A stretch of DNA of 64,000 nucleotides from Chlamydiia bacterium (GCA_022601435.1 JAJACQ010000020.1:21535-85534), one strand, 5' to 3'. Positions 1 through 8,148 are shown, counted from the stretch's first letter. Numbers and translations: made by a program. The notes: generated from the sequence alone by a model not told the origin.

Positions 1-93
1 CAGTAAAAATAAGGCTGTCGGTGTACTTTCTTACCATTTGCCTGAAAGGAAGATCTGAGCAGCCTGCAAGCGGTGAGTAGACAATATTATTTG

Positions 94-110
94 AAAGCGT
101 GAGCTTTTTT
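94..110 (+). terminator. Short intrinsic terminator
   Basis: A five-base-pair stem (AAAGC/GCTTT) with loop GTGA runs into a T-rich tract. It would end a plus-strand transcript entering from the left of the window. The first 58 bases contain a short open frame ending in TGA at 56-58 that may be the tail of a gene cut by the edge, but I cannot identify it. Confidence 0.4.
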
Positions 111-132
111 AATTTTAATTTTTTAAAAAGTG

Positions 133-387
133 TCATCTAAATATTGAAAGGATAAAGGATTCTATAAATCTAAGGGAAAAAAGAGCTAGCATAGGACTAA
201 GGTCTAAAAAGCCTCCAATGGGAGGAATAACTTTTCTAAAAATATTCATATAGGGGTCAGTGACAGCAATGATCACCTTTGTAACCTCATATTTATATAG
301 AGAGGGAAACCAAGAAAGGGCAATCCGTATAAACAAAAGAATTGTATATATAGAAAAAACACCTTTTATTAAGAAAAGAGTATTCAT
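133..387 (-). CDS. yggT: YggT family small membrane protein
   Basis: An 84-residue protein matching the YggT family of small integral membrane proteins. It has two hydrophobic segments (about residues 5-27 and 58-80) separated by a loop holding SWFP near residue 25 and the typical DPYMNIFRKVIPP block near residues 44-56, followed by GGFLDLSPMLAL. The family role is poorly defined and has been linked to division, osmotic shock and membrane protein organisation. The ATG at 387 is preceded by AGGA four bases upstream, supporting the start. It is divergent from the GspL-like gene, sharing about 100 bases of upstream DNA. Identification rests on motif recognition. Confidence 0.85.
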   Translation of the reverse strand: MNTLFLIKGVFSIYTILLFIRIALSWFPSLYKYEVTKVIIAVTDPYMNIFRKVIPPIGGFLDLSPMLALFSLRFIESFILSIFR

Positions 388-490
388 AAGATCCTATAAA
401 TTTGTTTTTCTTCTATTTTACCATAGTATTCTTTTACGTCATCCTTTATTATTACCTTTCAATATGTGCGCAATCATAGGCAATTAAACT

Positions 491-2047
491 ATGTATATAC
501 TGGGATTATATTCTGACGGTGAGTATTTTAAGGTAACCCTCTTGTCTAAGAAGGGAAAAAGAATACGAATAGAATTTTTAAAAGAATTTAAAAAGAACAT
601 CACTAATCTTAATGTGCTTAAAAAAATACTAGATAAAAGGCTGACTTTTTTCAATTCAGAGGTTGAGGTTGTTACGGGCCTATCCTCTGATGAGATTTAT
701 GTTAAAAAAATTTCTTTTCCATTGGTTAGTTTAAGCAAGGTAAAAAAAGCTTTAGATTTCTATTTATCATCTGATGATATTTATAAAGAAGAGGGGCGCT
801 ACTTCATTCCAGCATTTAAAAGACATGCTTCTGAAACAGAGGTAACTCTTTACGGTTACACAAAAGAGGCGATGGAAGGACACCTTCAGGATATAAAAAC
901 ATTAGGGATAGATTCAGAATGGATTAGCACGATTTCAAAAGCCTTTGAGAGATTTGTGGGTTTTTTTGCTCAAGAGGAAAGTGAGTTTTTTCTTTTTCAT
1001 CTCGGGTGGGAAACCTCTTTTTATTATTTTATAAATGATCACCAAGTAAAAAAAGAAGTTTCCTTTTCAATTGGCTTTAAAGATATCATAGATGCGATCT
1101 CAAAAGATCAGATGATGAGTGAGAATCTTGACATGCAATCTATCGGACAGATATTCTTTGACAAGGTAGAGGATAATGAGGGGGCGATTGCGACTGTCTA
1201 TGCTGGGCTAGAAAAAGAGATCTCTCGAGCTTGGACATATATGATTGAAACAGAAACAAAGGCCAAGGAAGCTACTAAAATAGTTTTTACGGGTTATCCT
1301 GAGTTTTCAAAAAAACTTAAGGGTTTTTTACCTTCCATTGATTTTGCAGAGATTGAGCTTACGCCTCATTTAGAATTTACAACTAATCAGATAGGGGCCT
1401 ATGCAATTGAAATTGGGCTTGCTCTTGATAGGGCTCTTTCTGATAAAGAAACATTACAATTAGCGAGGGGGGATTTTTTACCTTCCACACAGAAGAAAAA
1501 GGCTAAAAAGCACTTGTTTCGCTATCTAACGCTTTCTTTAGTGGGAACAATGATGGTGTTTTTTACATTCAATATTTATTATATTAAGAAAAGCACTCTT
1601 TTAAAAAGACGTTATGACAAAGCCTATAAAGAAATGTTTACTTTTGGAGGAAACAAGCTTTCTAAAGTAAACTATTCATCTAAAAGTCTTGATATCGCAA
1701 GAAAAAAGTTCTGTTTACTTGCAAAAAAAGAGAAGCAGAAAGCAAAAACATCGGCGGGTCCTGTTGCCTTTGTAGATGTTTTAAAATGGCTTGAGAGTTG
1801 CTCTTTAGAAGACTTTAATGTTTCAAGCTTTGATTATCAGATTATTCAAGGTCCGCTACCTTCTCACCCACTTCAAGAATATATTATAGAAGTGTCATTT
1901 ATAATAAAGACAGATAAAGATCACCAGAAAATCAATGAATTGAAAGAAAAACTAAAAAATTCTAGACCTGAAATTAATTTTGTAGAGCCTGTAAAGATTA
2001 GAGATGAAGAGGGGTATATTGATGTTGTGATGAGGGTTAAGTCATGA
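491..2047 (+). CDS. GspL/PilM-like actin-fold assembly protein
   Basis: A 518-residue protein with a cytoplasmic N-terminal half that looks like the actin-like PilM/GspL fold: MYILGLYSDGEYFKV at the start, then VVTGLSSDEIYVKKISFPL near residue 56-75, the segment that in PilM precedes the V-x-x-A-L-x-F motif (here VKKALDFYL). One membrane helix follows at about residues 343-365, then a periplasmic region of about 150 residues ending in a ferredoxin-like VSF/VVMRV pattern as in PilN/GspL. The stop overlaps the start of the next gene by four bases (ATGA), and that gene has the topology of GspM/PilO. I infer an inner-membrane platform subunit for the type II secretion system whose other genes occupy the right end of the window. 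The primary sequence match is weak, so a generic membrane-anchored assembly protein remains possible. Confidence 0.6.
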   Translation: MYILGLYSDGEYFKVTLLSKKGKRIRIEFLKEFKKNITNLNVLKKILDKRLTFFNSEVEVVTGLSSDEIYVKKISFPLVSLSKVKKALDFYLSSDDIYKEEGRYFIPAFKRHASETEVTLYGYTKEAMEGHLQDIKTLGIDSEWISTISKAFERFVGFFAQEESEFFLFHLGWETSFYYFINDHQVKKEVSFSIGFKDIIDAISKDQMMSENLDMQSIGQIFFDKVEDNEGAIATVYAGLEKEISRAWTYMIETETKAKEATKIVFTGYPEFSKKLKGFLPSIDFAEIELTPHLEFTTNQIGAYAIEIGLALDRALSDKETLQLARGDFLPSTQKKKAKKHLFRYLTLSLVGTMMVFFTFNIYYIKKSTLLKRRYDKAYKEMFTFGGNKLSKVNYSSKSLDIARKKFCLLAKKEKQKAKTSAGPVAFVDVLKWLESCSLEDFNVSSFDYQIIQGPLPSHPLQEYIIEVSFIIKTDKDHQKINELKEKLKNSRPEINFVEPVKIRDEEGYIDVVMRVKS

Positions 2048-2673
2048 AAAAAGAATCGTTTAACAAACAATTAAACTTTTTTAAGCAGACGGATTGGATG
2101 TTAAAAAAACATTTTTTTATTGCAACTTTGCTTGTGCCAGTTATTTGTCTATCAGCAATGGCTTTACATATTTACAAAAGAAATAACTATTTAAAGAAAT
2201 TACAAGAAGAAGTTCTTTTTTCTGAAAACTTGGTGCAAAACATAAAAAAAGCTTCAGTTTGCCCAAAAGGTAGTTCATGTGAAAATTACGTAGAAACTGT
2301 TTTGGGGCATTTAAGGTTTTTGTCTGAAGACAGAAAAAGACTCTCAATGATTTGCTCAGAGGTAAGTGATAATAATCTCTTTCCAAAAGTAAAAGAAAGA
2401 CTTTCATTTTTGCAAAGCGATCAAAATAAAATGAGTTTTTATTCAGAAGATGGAATTCAGGGCAAAATATGGAAACTTAAATCTCCTGTTGAGATGAATA
2501 TCAGAGACATAAAAAAACTAATAACATTGGTAGAAGGTAGATCTCTTGGAGAGTTTTATCCTAACCCCAGCAGGCCTAACATATATTTTCTTAAGTTGAA
2601 TATTAAAAATGCTGATAAAAAAAAACCAGCAAATGTGTTCACTGTAGATCTAGAAATCTTACAAAAGAGGTAA
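2044..2673 (+). CDS. GspM/PilO-like single-pass membrane protein
   Basis: A 209-residue protein with a short basic cytoplasmic N-terminus, one membrane helix at about residues 24-43 (FIATLLVPVICLSAMALHIY) and a periplasmic domain beginning with a probable coiled coil. This is the topology of GspM/PilO, which partners GspL/PilN in secretion and pilus platforms. It starts on an ATGA overlap with the upstream GspL-like gene, so translation is probably coupled, and is followed after two bases by a MORN lipoprotein. Two cysteines (CPKGSSC, near residue 75) could form a disulphide. The assignment comes mainly from topology and gene order; sequence similarity is too low to be sure. Confidence 0.5.
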   Translation: MKKESFNKQLNFFKQTDWMLKKHFFIATLLVPVICLSAMALHIYKRNNYLKKLQEEVLFSENLVQNIKKASVCPKGSSCENYVETVLGHLRFLSEDRKRLSMICSEVSDNNLFPKVKERLSFLQSDQNKMSFYSEDGIQGKIWKLKSPVEMNIRDIKKLITLVEGRSLGEFYPNPSRPNIYFLKLNIKNADKKKPANVFTVDLEILQKR

Positions 2674-2675
2674 TT

Positions 2676-3932
2676 TTGAAAAAACAAAAAATAGTATTAC
2701 TGACATTACTCCCACTGCTCCTTTTAGGATGTCGAAATTCAGAAAAAGGAAACCTTGTTCATTTGCAAATTGTTGATAGAAATGGTTATACAAAAACTAT
2801 AAATGATAGAGAAAAAATGCAAACTTATGAAGTTGCTGATTTAAAAGCATCTTCCTCTCATGAAAAAATAGTTAGAGTCTTTGATAAAAATAAGCAAGGG
2901 ATTATCACGGCCTATCACGATAATGGGTTGTTATGGCAATATCTTGAAACAAAGGCCAATCGAGCATGTGGTGTTTATGAAGAGTATCACTCTAATGGAA
3001 AGATTTCCCTACAAGGACAAGTTATAGAAGGTATTGCTGATTTAACCGATGAGGCAAAGACATCTTGGATCTTTGAAGGCGAATGCCTTGTTTTTGATAT
3101 AAATGGAAAGTTAGAGGCAAAGATTCCTTATGTAAGCGGTTTACAACAGGGGATCGCTCAATATTTTTATTCTGACGGAAGCCTTAAAAAGAAAGTGCCA
3201 TTTACTAATAATAAAATTCATGGGCAAGTACGAGGCTATGATAAGAAGGGTAATTTAGTTTTAATGAGTAATTATCTAGAAGGGCAAAAAGAGGGAGAAG
3301 CCTTTTTTAATGGATCATCAGAAGAGGGGGCCTATGAAGAAGTTTATAGAAATGGACGATTGGTTCATGGAAAGTATTTTGATCTTGATGGAAAACTATT
3401 TTCTGAAATAGAAAATAGTAGCGGTATTAAGCCCATATTTGCAAAGGGGTTGTTGATACAAACTGAAGAGTATAAAAGCGGTGTTAAAGAAGGTATGATT
3501 ACAAAGTTTAGGAAAGATCGTACGGTTGAGTCTAAATATAGTATCAAGGATAACCGCAAAGATGGGGAGGAGATAATTTATTATCCTGCTAATTTAGGGG
3601 TAGAGCCAATAAAAAAATTAATGGTGACATGGAGAGAGGGTCTGATACATGGAAAAGTAAACACATGGTACGCAAATGGTGTGTTAGAAAGCGAAAAGGA
3701 AATGTGTGATCATAAAAAAGAAGGAACGTTAATCTCTTGGTATATGGATAGCTCTTTGATGTTGGTAGAAGAATATCGCAATGATAAATTAGTGAACGGA
3801 AAATACCTAAGAAAAGGGGATAATGTTCCTATTTCTCGTGTGATTGATGGTATTGGAGACGCTCATATTTATGATAAAGATGGTATCTTGCTGCGTAAAG
3901 TGGCATATTATAATGGAAACCCAGTAGAGTGA
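2676..3932 (+). CDS. MORN-repeat lipoprotein
   Basis: A 418-residue exported lipoprotein. The N-terminus is a signal peptide ending in a lipobox, LLLLGC, so Cys19 is the likely lipidated residue. The rest is built from about ten copies of the MORN_2 (toxin-antitoxin YwqK-type) repeat of roughly 22-25 residues, with cores such as YHDNGLLW, YHSNGKISLQG, YFYSDGSLKKK and WYANGVLESEKE. The family usually serves as a binding scaffold; no enzyme function can be read. The start is TTG at 2676, supported by GAGG five bases upstream inside the end of the preceding gene. It lies in one run with the GspL/GspM-like pair and fthC. A far larger member of the same repeat family lies at 53643-56153. Confidence 0.75.
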   Translation: MKKQKIVLLTLLPLLLLGCRNSEKGNLVHLQIVDRNGYTKTINDREKMQTYEVADLKASSSHEKIVRVFDKNKQGIITAYHDNGLLWQYLETKANRACGVYEEYHSNGKISLQGQVIEGIADLTDEAKTSWIFEGECLVFDINGKLEAKIPYVSGLQQGIAQYFYSDGSLKKKVPFTNNKIHGQVRGYDKKGNLVLMSNYLEGQKEGEAFFNGSSEEGAYEEVYRNGRLVHGKYFDLDGKLFSEIENSSGIKPIFAKGLLIQTEEYKSGVKEGMITKFRKDRTVESKYSIKDNRKDGEEIIYYPANLGVEPIKKLMVTWREGLIHGKVNTWYANGVLESEKEMCDHKKEGTLISWYMDSSLMLVEEYRNDKLVNGKYLRKGDNVPISRVIDGIGDAHIYDKDGILLRKVAYYNGNPVE

Positions 3933-3939
3933 TTAAAAA

Positions 3940-4461
3940 ATGAAAGATGAACTTCGAAGTCAATTTATAATCACACGAAAAGGGATTACAGAAAAAAGAC
4001 GTATGATCGCCAACGCGAAAGTCTTTGAAGCCCTAACAAAAATGGTTTTAGAGTCTCAAAATGTCTTGTCATACTATCCTCTTGAAGATGAAGTGTGCGT
4101 CTTGGCATTTAATAAATTTTTGGCAACTCAAAATCGTTTATCACTTCCTAGAATTGAAGAAGGAACCCTTGTCCCATATGAAGTTAGCGATATGGAAAAA
4201 CAGTTGAAAACTTTTTCCCATAGATTTTTAGAACCTGATTTTATCTGTAAGCAGGCTGAAAAAATTGATCTTGTCATTGTGCCTGGAATTGTTTTTGATA
4301 ATAATGGAGGAAGGATTGGATTTGGAAAAGGCTTTTATGATAAGTTTCTAAAAAAGACTAGTATTCCAACTATAGGCCTGTGCTTTGAAGAACAGATTTA
4401 TGACGGAAACTTACCCTTAGAAACACATGATATATCCATGGAGAAACTATGTATCGTTTAA
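3940..4461 (+). CDS. fthC: 5-formyltetrahydrofolate cyclo-ligase
   Basis: A 173-residue member of the 5-formyltetrahydrofolate cyclo-ligase (MTHFS, also ygfA) family, which converts 5-formyl-THF plus ATP to 5,10-methenyl-THF in the cytoplasm. The C-terminal ATP and substrate motif is clear: IDLVIVPGIVFD near residue 108, then GGRIGFGKGFYDKFL, which is diagnostic. SYYPLEDEV near residue 46 matches the family's N-terminal part. Length fits the compact end of the family. The neighbour downstream starts 13 bases before this stop, so the two are probably co-translated. With ThyX also present, folate recycling is represented twice in the window. Confidence 0.9.
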   Translation: MKDELRSQFIITRKGITEKRRMIANAKVFEALTKMVLESQNVLSYYPLEDEVCVLAFNKFLATQNRLSLPRIEEGTLVPYEVSDMEKQLKTFSHRFLEPDFICKQAEKIDLVIVPGIVFDNNGGRIGFGKGFYDKFLKKTSIPTIGLCFEEQIYDGNLPLETHDISMEKLCIV

Positions 4462-4988
4462 TTTTTGCTCTTATGTTTGTTCCTTTATTTTCTCAAGAGA
4501 TTATGTTTTCTTATTTTGATAAAGTTCAATACAACGAGACTAAAGTTAGCGAATTTGATTTTACAACGATGGAAAAAGAGGACCTAGATAGCGCCTTCAT
4601 GCTTTCATATAACTATGCCATTAACCCAACCACTTCACCACTAACCTTGATGGGAGGCACATCTGTAGCTAAATGGAACGGCTATTACGATGAAATATAT
4701 GCCTATTCAACATATCTATCTGCTAGACTCTCACCAATTTCAATCCTCATCTGCTCCCCCTATGTAGAGGTATCTATTGCAGGGCCAACATACCTTTCAA
4801 AACAAACACTCGGTGATTTGGATTTTGGCTCAAAGGTTCTATATCAGCACTACATCTCAGCAGGCGTAAAAATCGCTTCTGCCCTCATAGAAGCACGACT
4901 TATTAATTACTCAGAGAGTTTACCAACAGCATTTACCTCCTCTAGCACTACTCTACCAGTTATCATATCCGTCGGCCTCAGTTACTAA
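4449..4988 (+). CDS. Small exported protein, probable outer-membrane beta-barrel
   Basis: A 179-residue protein with a signal peptide (MYRLIFALMFVPLFS, cut before Q) and alternating hydrophobic/polar strands ending in ISVGLSY, a C-terminal aromatic residue typical of outer-membrane barrels. The size and a segment near residue 135 (GSKVLYQHYISAGVKI) recall lipid A 3-O-deacylase (PagL), whose catalytic His and Ser lie close together near the C-terminus, but the spacing here is His-x-x-Ser rather than His-x-Ser, so I do not assign that function. It overlaps fthC by 13 bases. The stop is followed directly by a block of hairpin repeats. Confidence 0.5.
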   Translation: MYRLIFALMFVPLFSQEIMFSYFDKVQYNETKVSEFDFTTMEKEDLDSAFMLSYNYAINPTTSPLTLMGGTSVAKWNGYYDEIYAYSTYLSARLSPISILICSPYVEVSIAGPTYLSKQTLGDLDFGSKVLYQHYISAGVKIASALIEARLINYSESLPTAFTSSSTTLPVIISVGLSY

Positions 4989-4989
4989 G

Positions 4990-5097
4990 AAGAGGCGCTG
5001 GATTTTGGGTCTATTTTTCCTATTTTGCCTCTCTGAGTACTACCTGTACACTATCGAGGTAAAATAGAAAAACTATCCTCCAAACTACACCGCCTTA
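4990..5097. repeat. Long hairpin repeat A, copy 1
   Basis: First complete copy of a dispersed ~100-bp imperfect palindrome. Inner arms are CTATTTTGCCTC and GAGGTAAAATAG (one G-T pair); the loop holds GAGTACTACCTGTACACTATC, itself containing GTAC twice. Outer arms TTTGGG and CTCCAAA flank them, with AGGCG/CGCCT at the base. It sits between the ends of two convergent genes. Related copies lie near 5.1, 5.4, 23.8, 43.3 and 56.2 kb. Confidence 0.85.
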
Positions 5098-5098
5098 C

Positions 5099-5175
5099 TT
5101 TGGGTCTATTTTTCCTATTTTGCCTCTCCGAGTACTACCTGTACCAAAATAGAAAAACTATCCTCCAAACTATAG
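5099..5175. repeat. Long hairpin repeat A, copy 2 (internal deletion)
   Basis: Nearly identical to copy 1 but about ten bases of the loop and right inner arm (ACTATCGAGG) are missing, so the inner stem cannot close normally. It directly abuts copy 1 and begins a ~280-bp unit that is duplicated in tandem (compare 5375-5599). Confidence 0.75.
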
Positions 5176-5230
5176 CACCTTGCTTTAACTAGTGATCTTT
5201 AACTCAAATTCAGACATGAATCTATTTTTT

Positions 5231-5313
5231 TTTTATTTTTGCGGACGGGCAAAAATACACGCATGGGTTTGCAAAGGGCCTAGCCCTTTGCCGGGGTACG
5301 GGGCAGCGCCCCG
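5231..5313. repeat. Triple-hairpin repeat B, copy 1
   Basis: Three successive small stem-loops: ATTTTTGC/GCAAAAAT, then GCAAAGGGC-CTA-GCCCTTTGC, then CGGGGC-AGC-GCCCCG, joined by the linker CATGGGTTT. The GC-rich hairpins stand out against the AT-rich surroundings. Related copies lie at 5519-5599, 24331-24396 and, degenerate, near 14041. Confidence 0.75.
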
Positions 5314-5327
5314 CTATTGGGGGAGGT

Positions 5328-5370
5328 GCTGGATTTTGGCGATCTTTTACTCAACTCGGCCCCCGGAGTG
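5328..5370. repeat. Truncated left half of repeat A
   Basis: The stretch GCTGGATTTTGGCGATCTTT followed by a CCCGGAGT end resembles the left arm of repeat A copies at 23.8 and 43.3 kb, but the loop and right arm are absent. It looks like a decayed or interrupted copy lying between two better-preserved repeat units. Confidence 0.5.
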
Positions 5371-5374
5371 CCTT

Positions 5375-5463
5375 ATTTTGGGTCTATTTTTCTATTTTGC
5401 CTCTCCGAGTACTACCTGTACACTATCGAGGCAAAATAGAAAAACTATCCTCCAAACTATAGC
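5375..5463. repeat. Long hairpin repeat A, copy 3
   Basis: Complete copy with inner arms CTATTTTGCCTC and GAGGCAAAATAG (perfect complement) and the conserved loop GAGTACTACCTGTACACTATC. Followed by the same flank as copy 2 (TAGCACCTTGCTTTAACTAG), showing that this and copy 2 arose by duplication of one unit. Confidence 0.85.
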
Positions 5464-5518
5464 ACCTTGCTTTAACTAGTAATCTTTAATTCAAATTCAG
5501 ACATGAATCTATTTTTTT

Positions 5519-5599
5519 TTATTTTTGCGCATGGGCAAAAATACACGCATGGGTTTGCAAAGGGCCTAGCCCTTTGCCGGGGTACGGGGCAGCGCCCCG
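5519..5599. repeat. Triple-hairpin repeat B, copy 2
   Basis: Nearly identical to the copy at 5231-5313: ATTTTTGC/GCAAAAAT, the CATGGGTTT linker, GCAAAGGGC-CTA-GCCCTTTGC and CGGGGC-AGC-GCCCCG. It ends about 20 bases short of the stop of the Asp-box gene, so on the minus strand the hairpins would be transcribed just after that gene. Confidence 0.75.
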
Positions 5600-5617
5600 T
5601 CCCGCGCGCCGCGTGCG

Positions 5618-6478
5618 CTACTGGGTGCGAGACTGGAAAGGTAGGGGTGTGGCCTTGGAGGGTGTGTGAGACTCCTGATCATTGGTCCAAGTCTCGCCAC
5701 CGTCATTGGTCCATGCGCTTGGACTTTTGCGTTCTTGCTTTTTTCTGGTATTGGAAGGGAAAGGTTTTTTTGAAGACTTATCATTCTTGAACTCTTGATT
5801 ATCATCATTTTTAAAACTTTCGCCTTGCTCTGTTTCGAACTCCTTCTCCCCTTTATTTAGCCATGGAGTTGAATCAGCCTCTGCTTCTGGCAGACGATTA
5901 TCCCTTAGCATACACCCTCCCCAATCTGAACAACTCTCTCCTGAAGAGGCATCATTTGTCCATGTAGAGCCACCATCATTTGACCAAGCATTGGATCCTT
6001 CTGTCTCTCGTGATCCTGACTTCTTTTTACCATTTACCCTTTGATTTCTCTTCATAACACATGACTTTGTGCCCGCTGGACAACCTAAAGCATTTACCGT
6101 CGAACCCCGCGGTACATGCGTCCATACTCCAAACTGATTTATATACTCGGACTTGTTGACCTTCTCTCCTTTTTTTGGCTTATGCGGCGTTGAATAATCA
6201 AACGGCCGCCCCGAATCACAAAGAAATATAACCGTAAATGGCGTGTAGGTAGCATTGATATTTGCATCAAAAGCCCCTTGCGAAGCATCATATATATAAA
6301 GCTGCCCGGGCGCAAGATGCACCAGCGCTAAATGCCTTCCTGCTCTATCTATGATCTGCGCATTTAACGGATAAGCCGAATCATTCATTAGCTGTATCGA
6401 TGTAGAAAAAAGGGGCGTGAAACCACACCCCAGGAGGAATCCGTATAAAAACTTTGTTACTCTTCTATGTATGCCCAT
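5618..6478 (-). CDS. Exported protein with two Asp-box-like repeats
   Basis: A 286-residue protein that I cannot place in a named family. A hydrophobic segment at residues 10-25 is a probable signal peptide. The first ~120 residues form a compact region with IQLMNDSAYPLNAQIIDRAG near residue 28. The rest is low-complexity, Asn/Asp/Lys/Glu-rich and probably disordered, but carries a repeated motif: AWSNDGGSTWTND near residue 164 and AWTNDGGETWTND near residue 258, each matching the Asp-box consensus S/T-x-D-x-G-x-T-W found in sialidases and other beta-propellers. Two isolated copies cannot build a propeller. The start at 6478 overlaps the oppA stop by 22 bases, so it belongs to the oppA transcript. 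The C-terminus runs almost into repeat B. Confidence 0.65.
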   Translation of the reverse strand: MGIHRRVTKFLYGFLLGCGFTPLFSTSIQLMNDSAYPLNAQIIDRAGRHLALVHLAPGQLYIYDASQGAFDANINATYTPFTVIFLCDSGRPFDYSTPHKPKKGEKVNKSEYINQFGVWTHVPRGSTVNALGCPAGTKSCVMKRNQRVNGKKKSGSRETEGSNAWSNDGGSTWTNDASSGESCSDWGGCMLRDNRLPEAEADSTPWLNKGEKEFETEQGESFKNDDNQEFKNDKSSKKPFPSNTRKKQERKSPSAWTNDGGETWTNDQESHTPSKATPLPFQSRTQ

Positions 6479-8064
6479 TTGAAGTCAATCGTCCCTGTTT
6501 CTGTTAATACAACACCCTTAAGCTTTTCATCCTGTAGATGTAAAAACTTATTATGATATATAGGTATAGCAGGAAGATCATCCATCAAAATTTTTTCGGC
6601 TTCATTTAACTTTGCAAATCGCTCTTCAGTACTATCACAATGATAAGATGCATTGATCGCAGATATATAATCTAGACTTTCCCAGTTTGTATTGTTTGTA
6701 CCGACATGCTTTGTTTTGAATATCTCTAAAAAACTGATTGGATCTTTGTAATCTGCTGTCCAATCACGAAATACCATCTGATAATTGCCCCTTGTTATCT
6801 TATCAATACAAACCTTGCTCTCAAGAGGATCTAGTTGAACAGATATGCCAAATACTTGATTTAGTTGGTCTTGAACAGCAGATATTATCTTATGACTTTT
6901 TTCTGTAGCATGATATGTGATCGTTAAAGGGGGAAGAGTCTCTTTCGTAAGAGATAATTCATCTAATGCAAGCTCAAATAACTCTCTTGCTTTTTGAGTG
7001 TTCCCATCTTTAAAATAACCTTCTTCTTGTACATTTAAGCACGAAGGTACAAATGCTGTTGCAACTGCTCCTCCTTTAAAAAGAACGTGATCGACAATAT
7101 CTTTCCTGTTGATTGCATAAGCAATGCTTTTTCTTAAGTTTTTATTGTTTAGAGGAAAAGCTTCTATGTTAGTCTTTAGCATGTATGTTGTTAATGCTTC
7201 ATTCATCTCTATTTGGTTATTTTTATTTAGATGATTTATTGCATCTGGAGGAAGATTCGAATAAGGAGATCCAGCCCAGTTAAGCTCACCATTTTCATAC
7301 ATTTTAAATGCCGTATCTGGATCTATCATTACCATATTTAGCTTTTGAAGCTTTACTGATTTTTCATCCCAATAACGCTTGTTCTTTACTGCTATTAGTT
7401 GATCTTTATGACGCCAGCTTTTAATAGTAAATGGACCATTGCATATAAATTGGTCTGGCTCAAGGTGCCAATTTGAATTTTCTTTAACAACAGATTCATT
7501 TACTGCAAAGAAGACAGGAATAGTTAAGAGCTCTTTAAAAAATGGAGTCGCTTCTTCTAGCTCAACAATTAATGTGTAGTCGCCATTTGCTTTAACTCCT
7601 AACATACTAGTAGGCATAAGCCCCTGCTTAATTGCCTTTGCATTCTTTAGGGGATATAAGATGGATGCATAAGGCGCAGGAAAATCTTTATCAAGACTTG
7701 TCTTCCAAGAATAAATAAAATCATGAGCTGTTAATGGATCACCATTTGACCAAAGTGTTTCTTTTAATTCAAATTCATAGGTTTTTTTATCATTTGAAAT
7801 TGTAACACTCTTTACAAGAGCCTCTTTAAGCTCCCCATTTTGATCTGACCTATAAAGACCCTCATTAAATGTTTTGAGTAAATTCAAATCACCTAATCTA
7901 CGTGCTTTTCTTGGATCTAGACTTAAAGGATCAACCTGGATATTAAATGTCACTTCTTGAGATGTTGAAGCTGAAGACTTCTTCTTATTTGAATTCGTAC
8001 ATCCTATAAAAGCACTTGCTGAAAGCACTAAAATAGAAAGCAAAAGAAGTCTTTTAAGTTTCAT
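6457..8064 (-). CDS. oppA: Peptide ABC transporter substrate-binding lipoprotein OppA (copy 1)
   Basis: A 535-residue SBP_bac_5 family oligopeptide-binding lipoprotein. The signal peptide ends in the lipobox AFIGC, so Cys22 is the lipid anchor. Family landmarks are clear: SLDPRKARRLGDLNLLKTFNEGL near residue 51, WSNGDPLTAHDFIYSW near residue 106, and IPIYHNKFLHL close to the C-terminus. It would capture peptides in the periplasm for an Opp permease, but no permease or ATPase gene is in the window. It is the last of three tandem paralogues, has its own promoter-like sequence, and its stop overlaps the Asp-box gene. Confidence 0.95.
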   Translation of the reverse strand: MKLKRLLLLSILVLSASAFIGCTNSNKKKSSASTSQEVTFNIQVDPLSLDPRKARRLGDLNLLKTFNEGLYRSDQNGELKEALVKSVTISNDKKTYEFELKETLWSNGDPLTAHDFIYSWKTSLDKDFPAPYASILYPLKNAKAIKQGLMPTSMLGVKANGDYTLIVELEEATPFFKELLTIPVFFAVNESVVKENSNWHLEPDQFICNGPFTIKSWRHKDQLIAVKNKRYWDEKSVKLQKLNMVMIDPDTAFKMYENGELNWAGSPYSNLPPDAINHLNKNNQIEMNEALTTYMLKTNIEAFPLNNKNLRKSIAYAINRKDIVDHVLFKGGAVATAFVPSCLNVQEEGYFKDGNTQKARELFELALDELSLTKETLPPLTITYHATEKSHKIISAVQDQLNQVFGISVQLDPLESKVCIDKITRGNYQMVFRDWTADYKDPISFLEIFKTKHVGTNNTNWESLDYISAINASYHCDSTEERFAKLNEAEKILMDDLPAIPIYHNKFLHLQDEKLKGVVLTETGTIDFKWAYIEE

Positions 8065-8100
8065 ACATTCCCCTGTTTGATTTGGATCATTTCTGTAAAA

Positions 8101-8128
8101 ATTATATTCATAATAAATTATTTTTCAA
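8101..8128 (-). promoter_or_regulatory. Sigma-70-type promoter of oppA copy 1
   Basis: On the minus strand TTGAAA, a 16-base spacer and TATAAT form a strong sigma-70-type promoter about 35 bases before the oppA start. This suggests oppA copy 1 can be transcribed independently of the two upstream paralogues. Confidence 0.65.
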
Positions 8129-8148
8129 GGTTTAACTTTTCAACTCCA

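Noticed and set aside
1..58. End of a coding region (frame ending TGA at 56-58) or a small stable RNA
   Set aside because: Only 18 codons are visible and neither the peptide nor any signal recognition particle, RNase P or tmRNA motif could be confirmed.
260..487. A 75-residue plus-strand frame opposite yggT
   Set aside because: It is the antisense shadow of yggT and its leader, lacks an RBS and has no family features.
4449..4988. Calling the small exported protein a PagL lipid A deacylase
   Set aside because: Only the length, topology and a loose H/S segment fit; the catalytic spacing differs and no other family residue could be confirmed.
5192..5479. A 95-residue open frame on the plus strand
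   Set aside because: It lies wholly inside repeats A and B, has no RBS and encodes low-complexity sequence that simply translates the hairpins; a matching frame at 5503-5790 is the duplicated unit plus antisense of the Asp-box gene.
4990..5600. A CRISPR array
   Set aside because: Repeats are palindromic, of unequal spacing, and lack uniform unique spacers; no cas genes are present.
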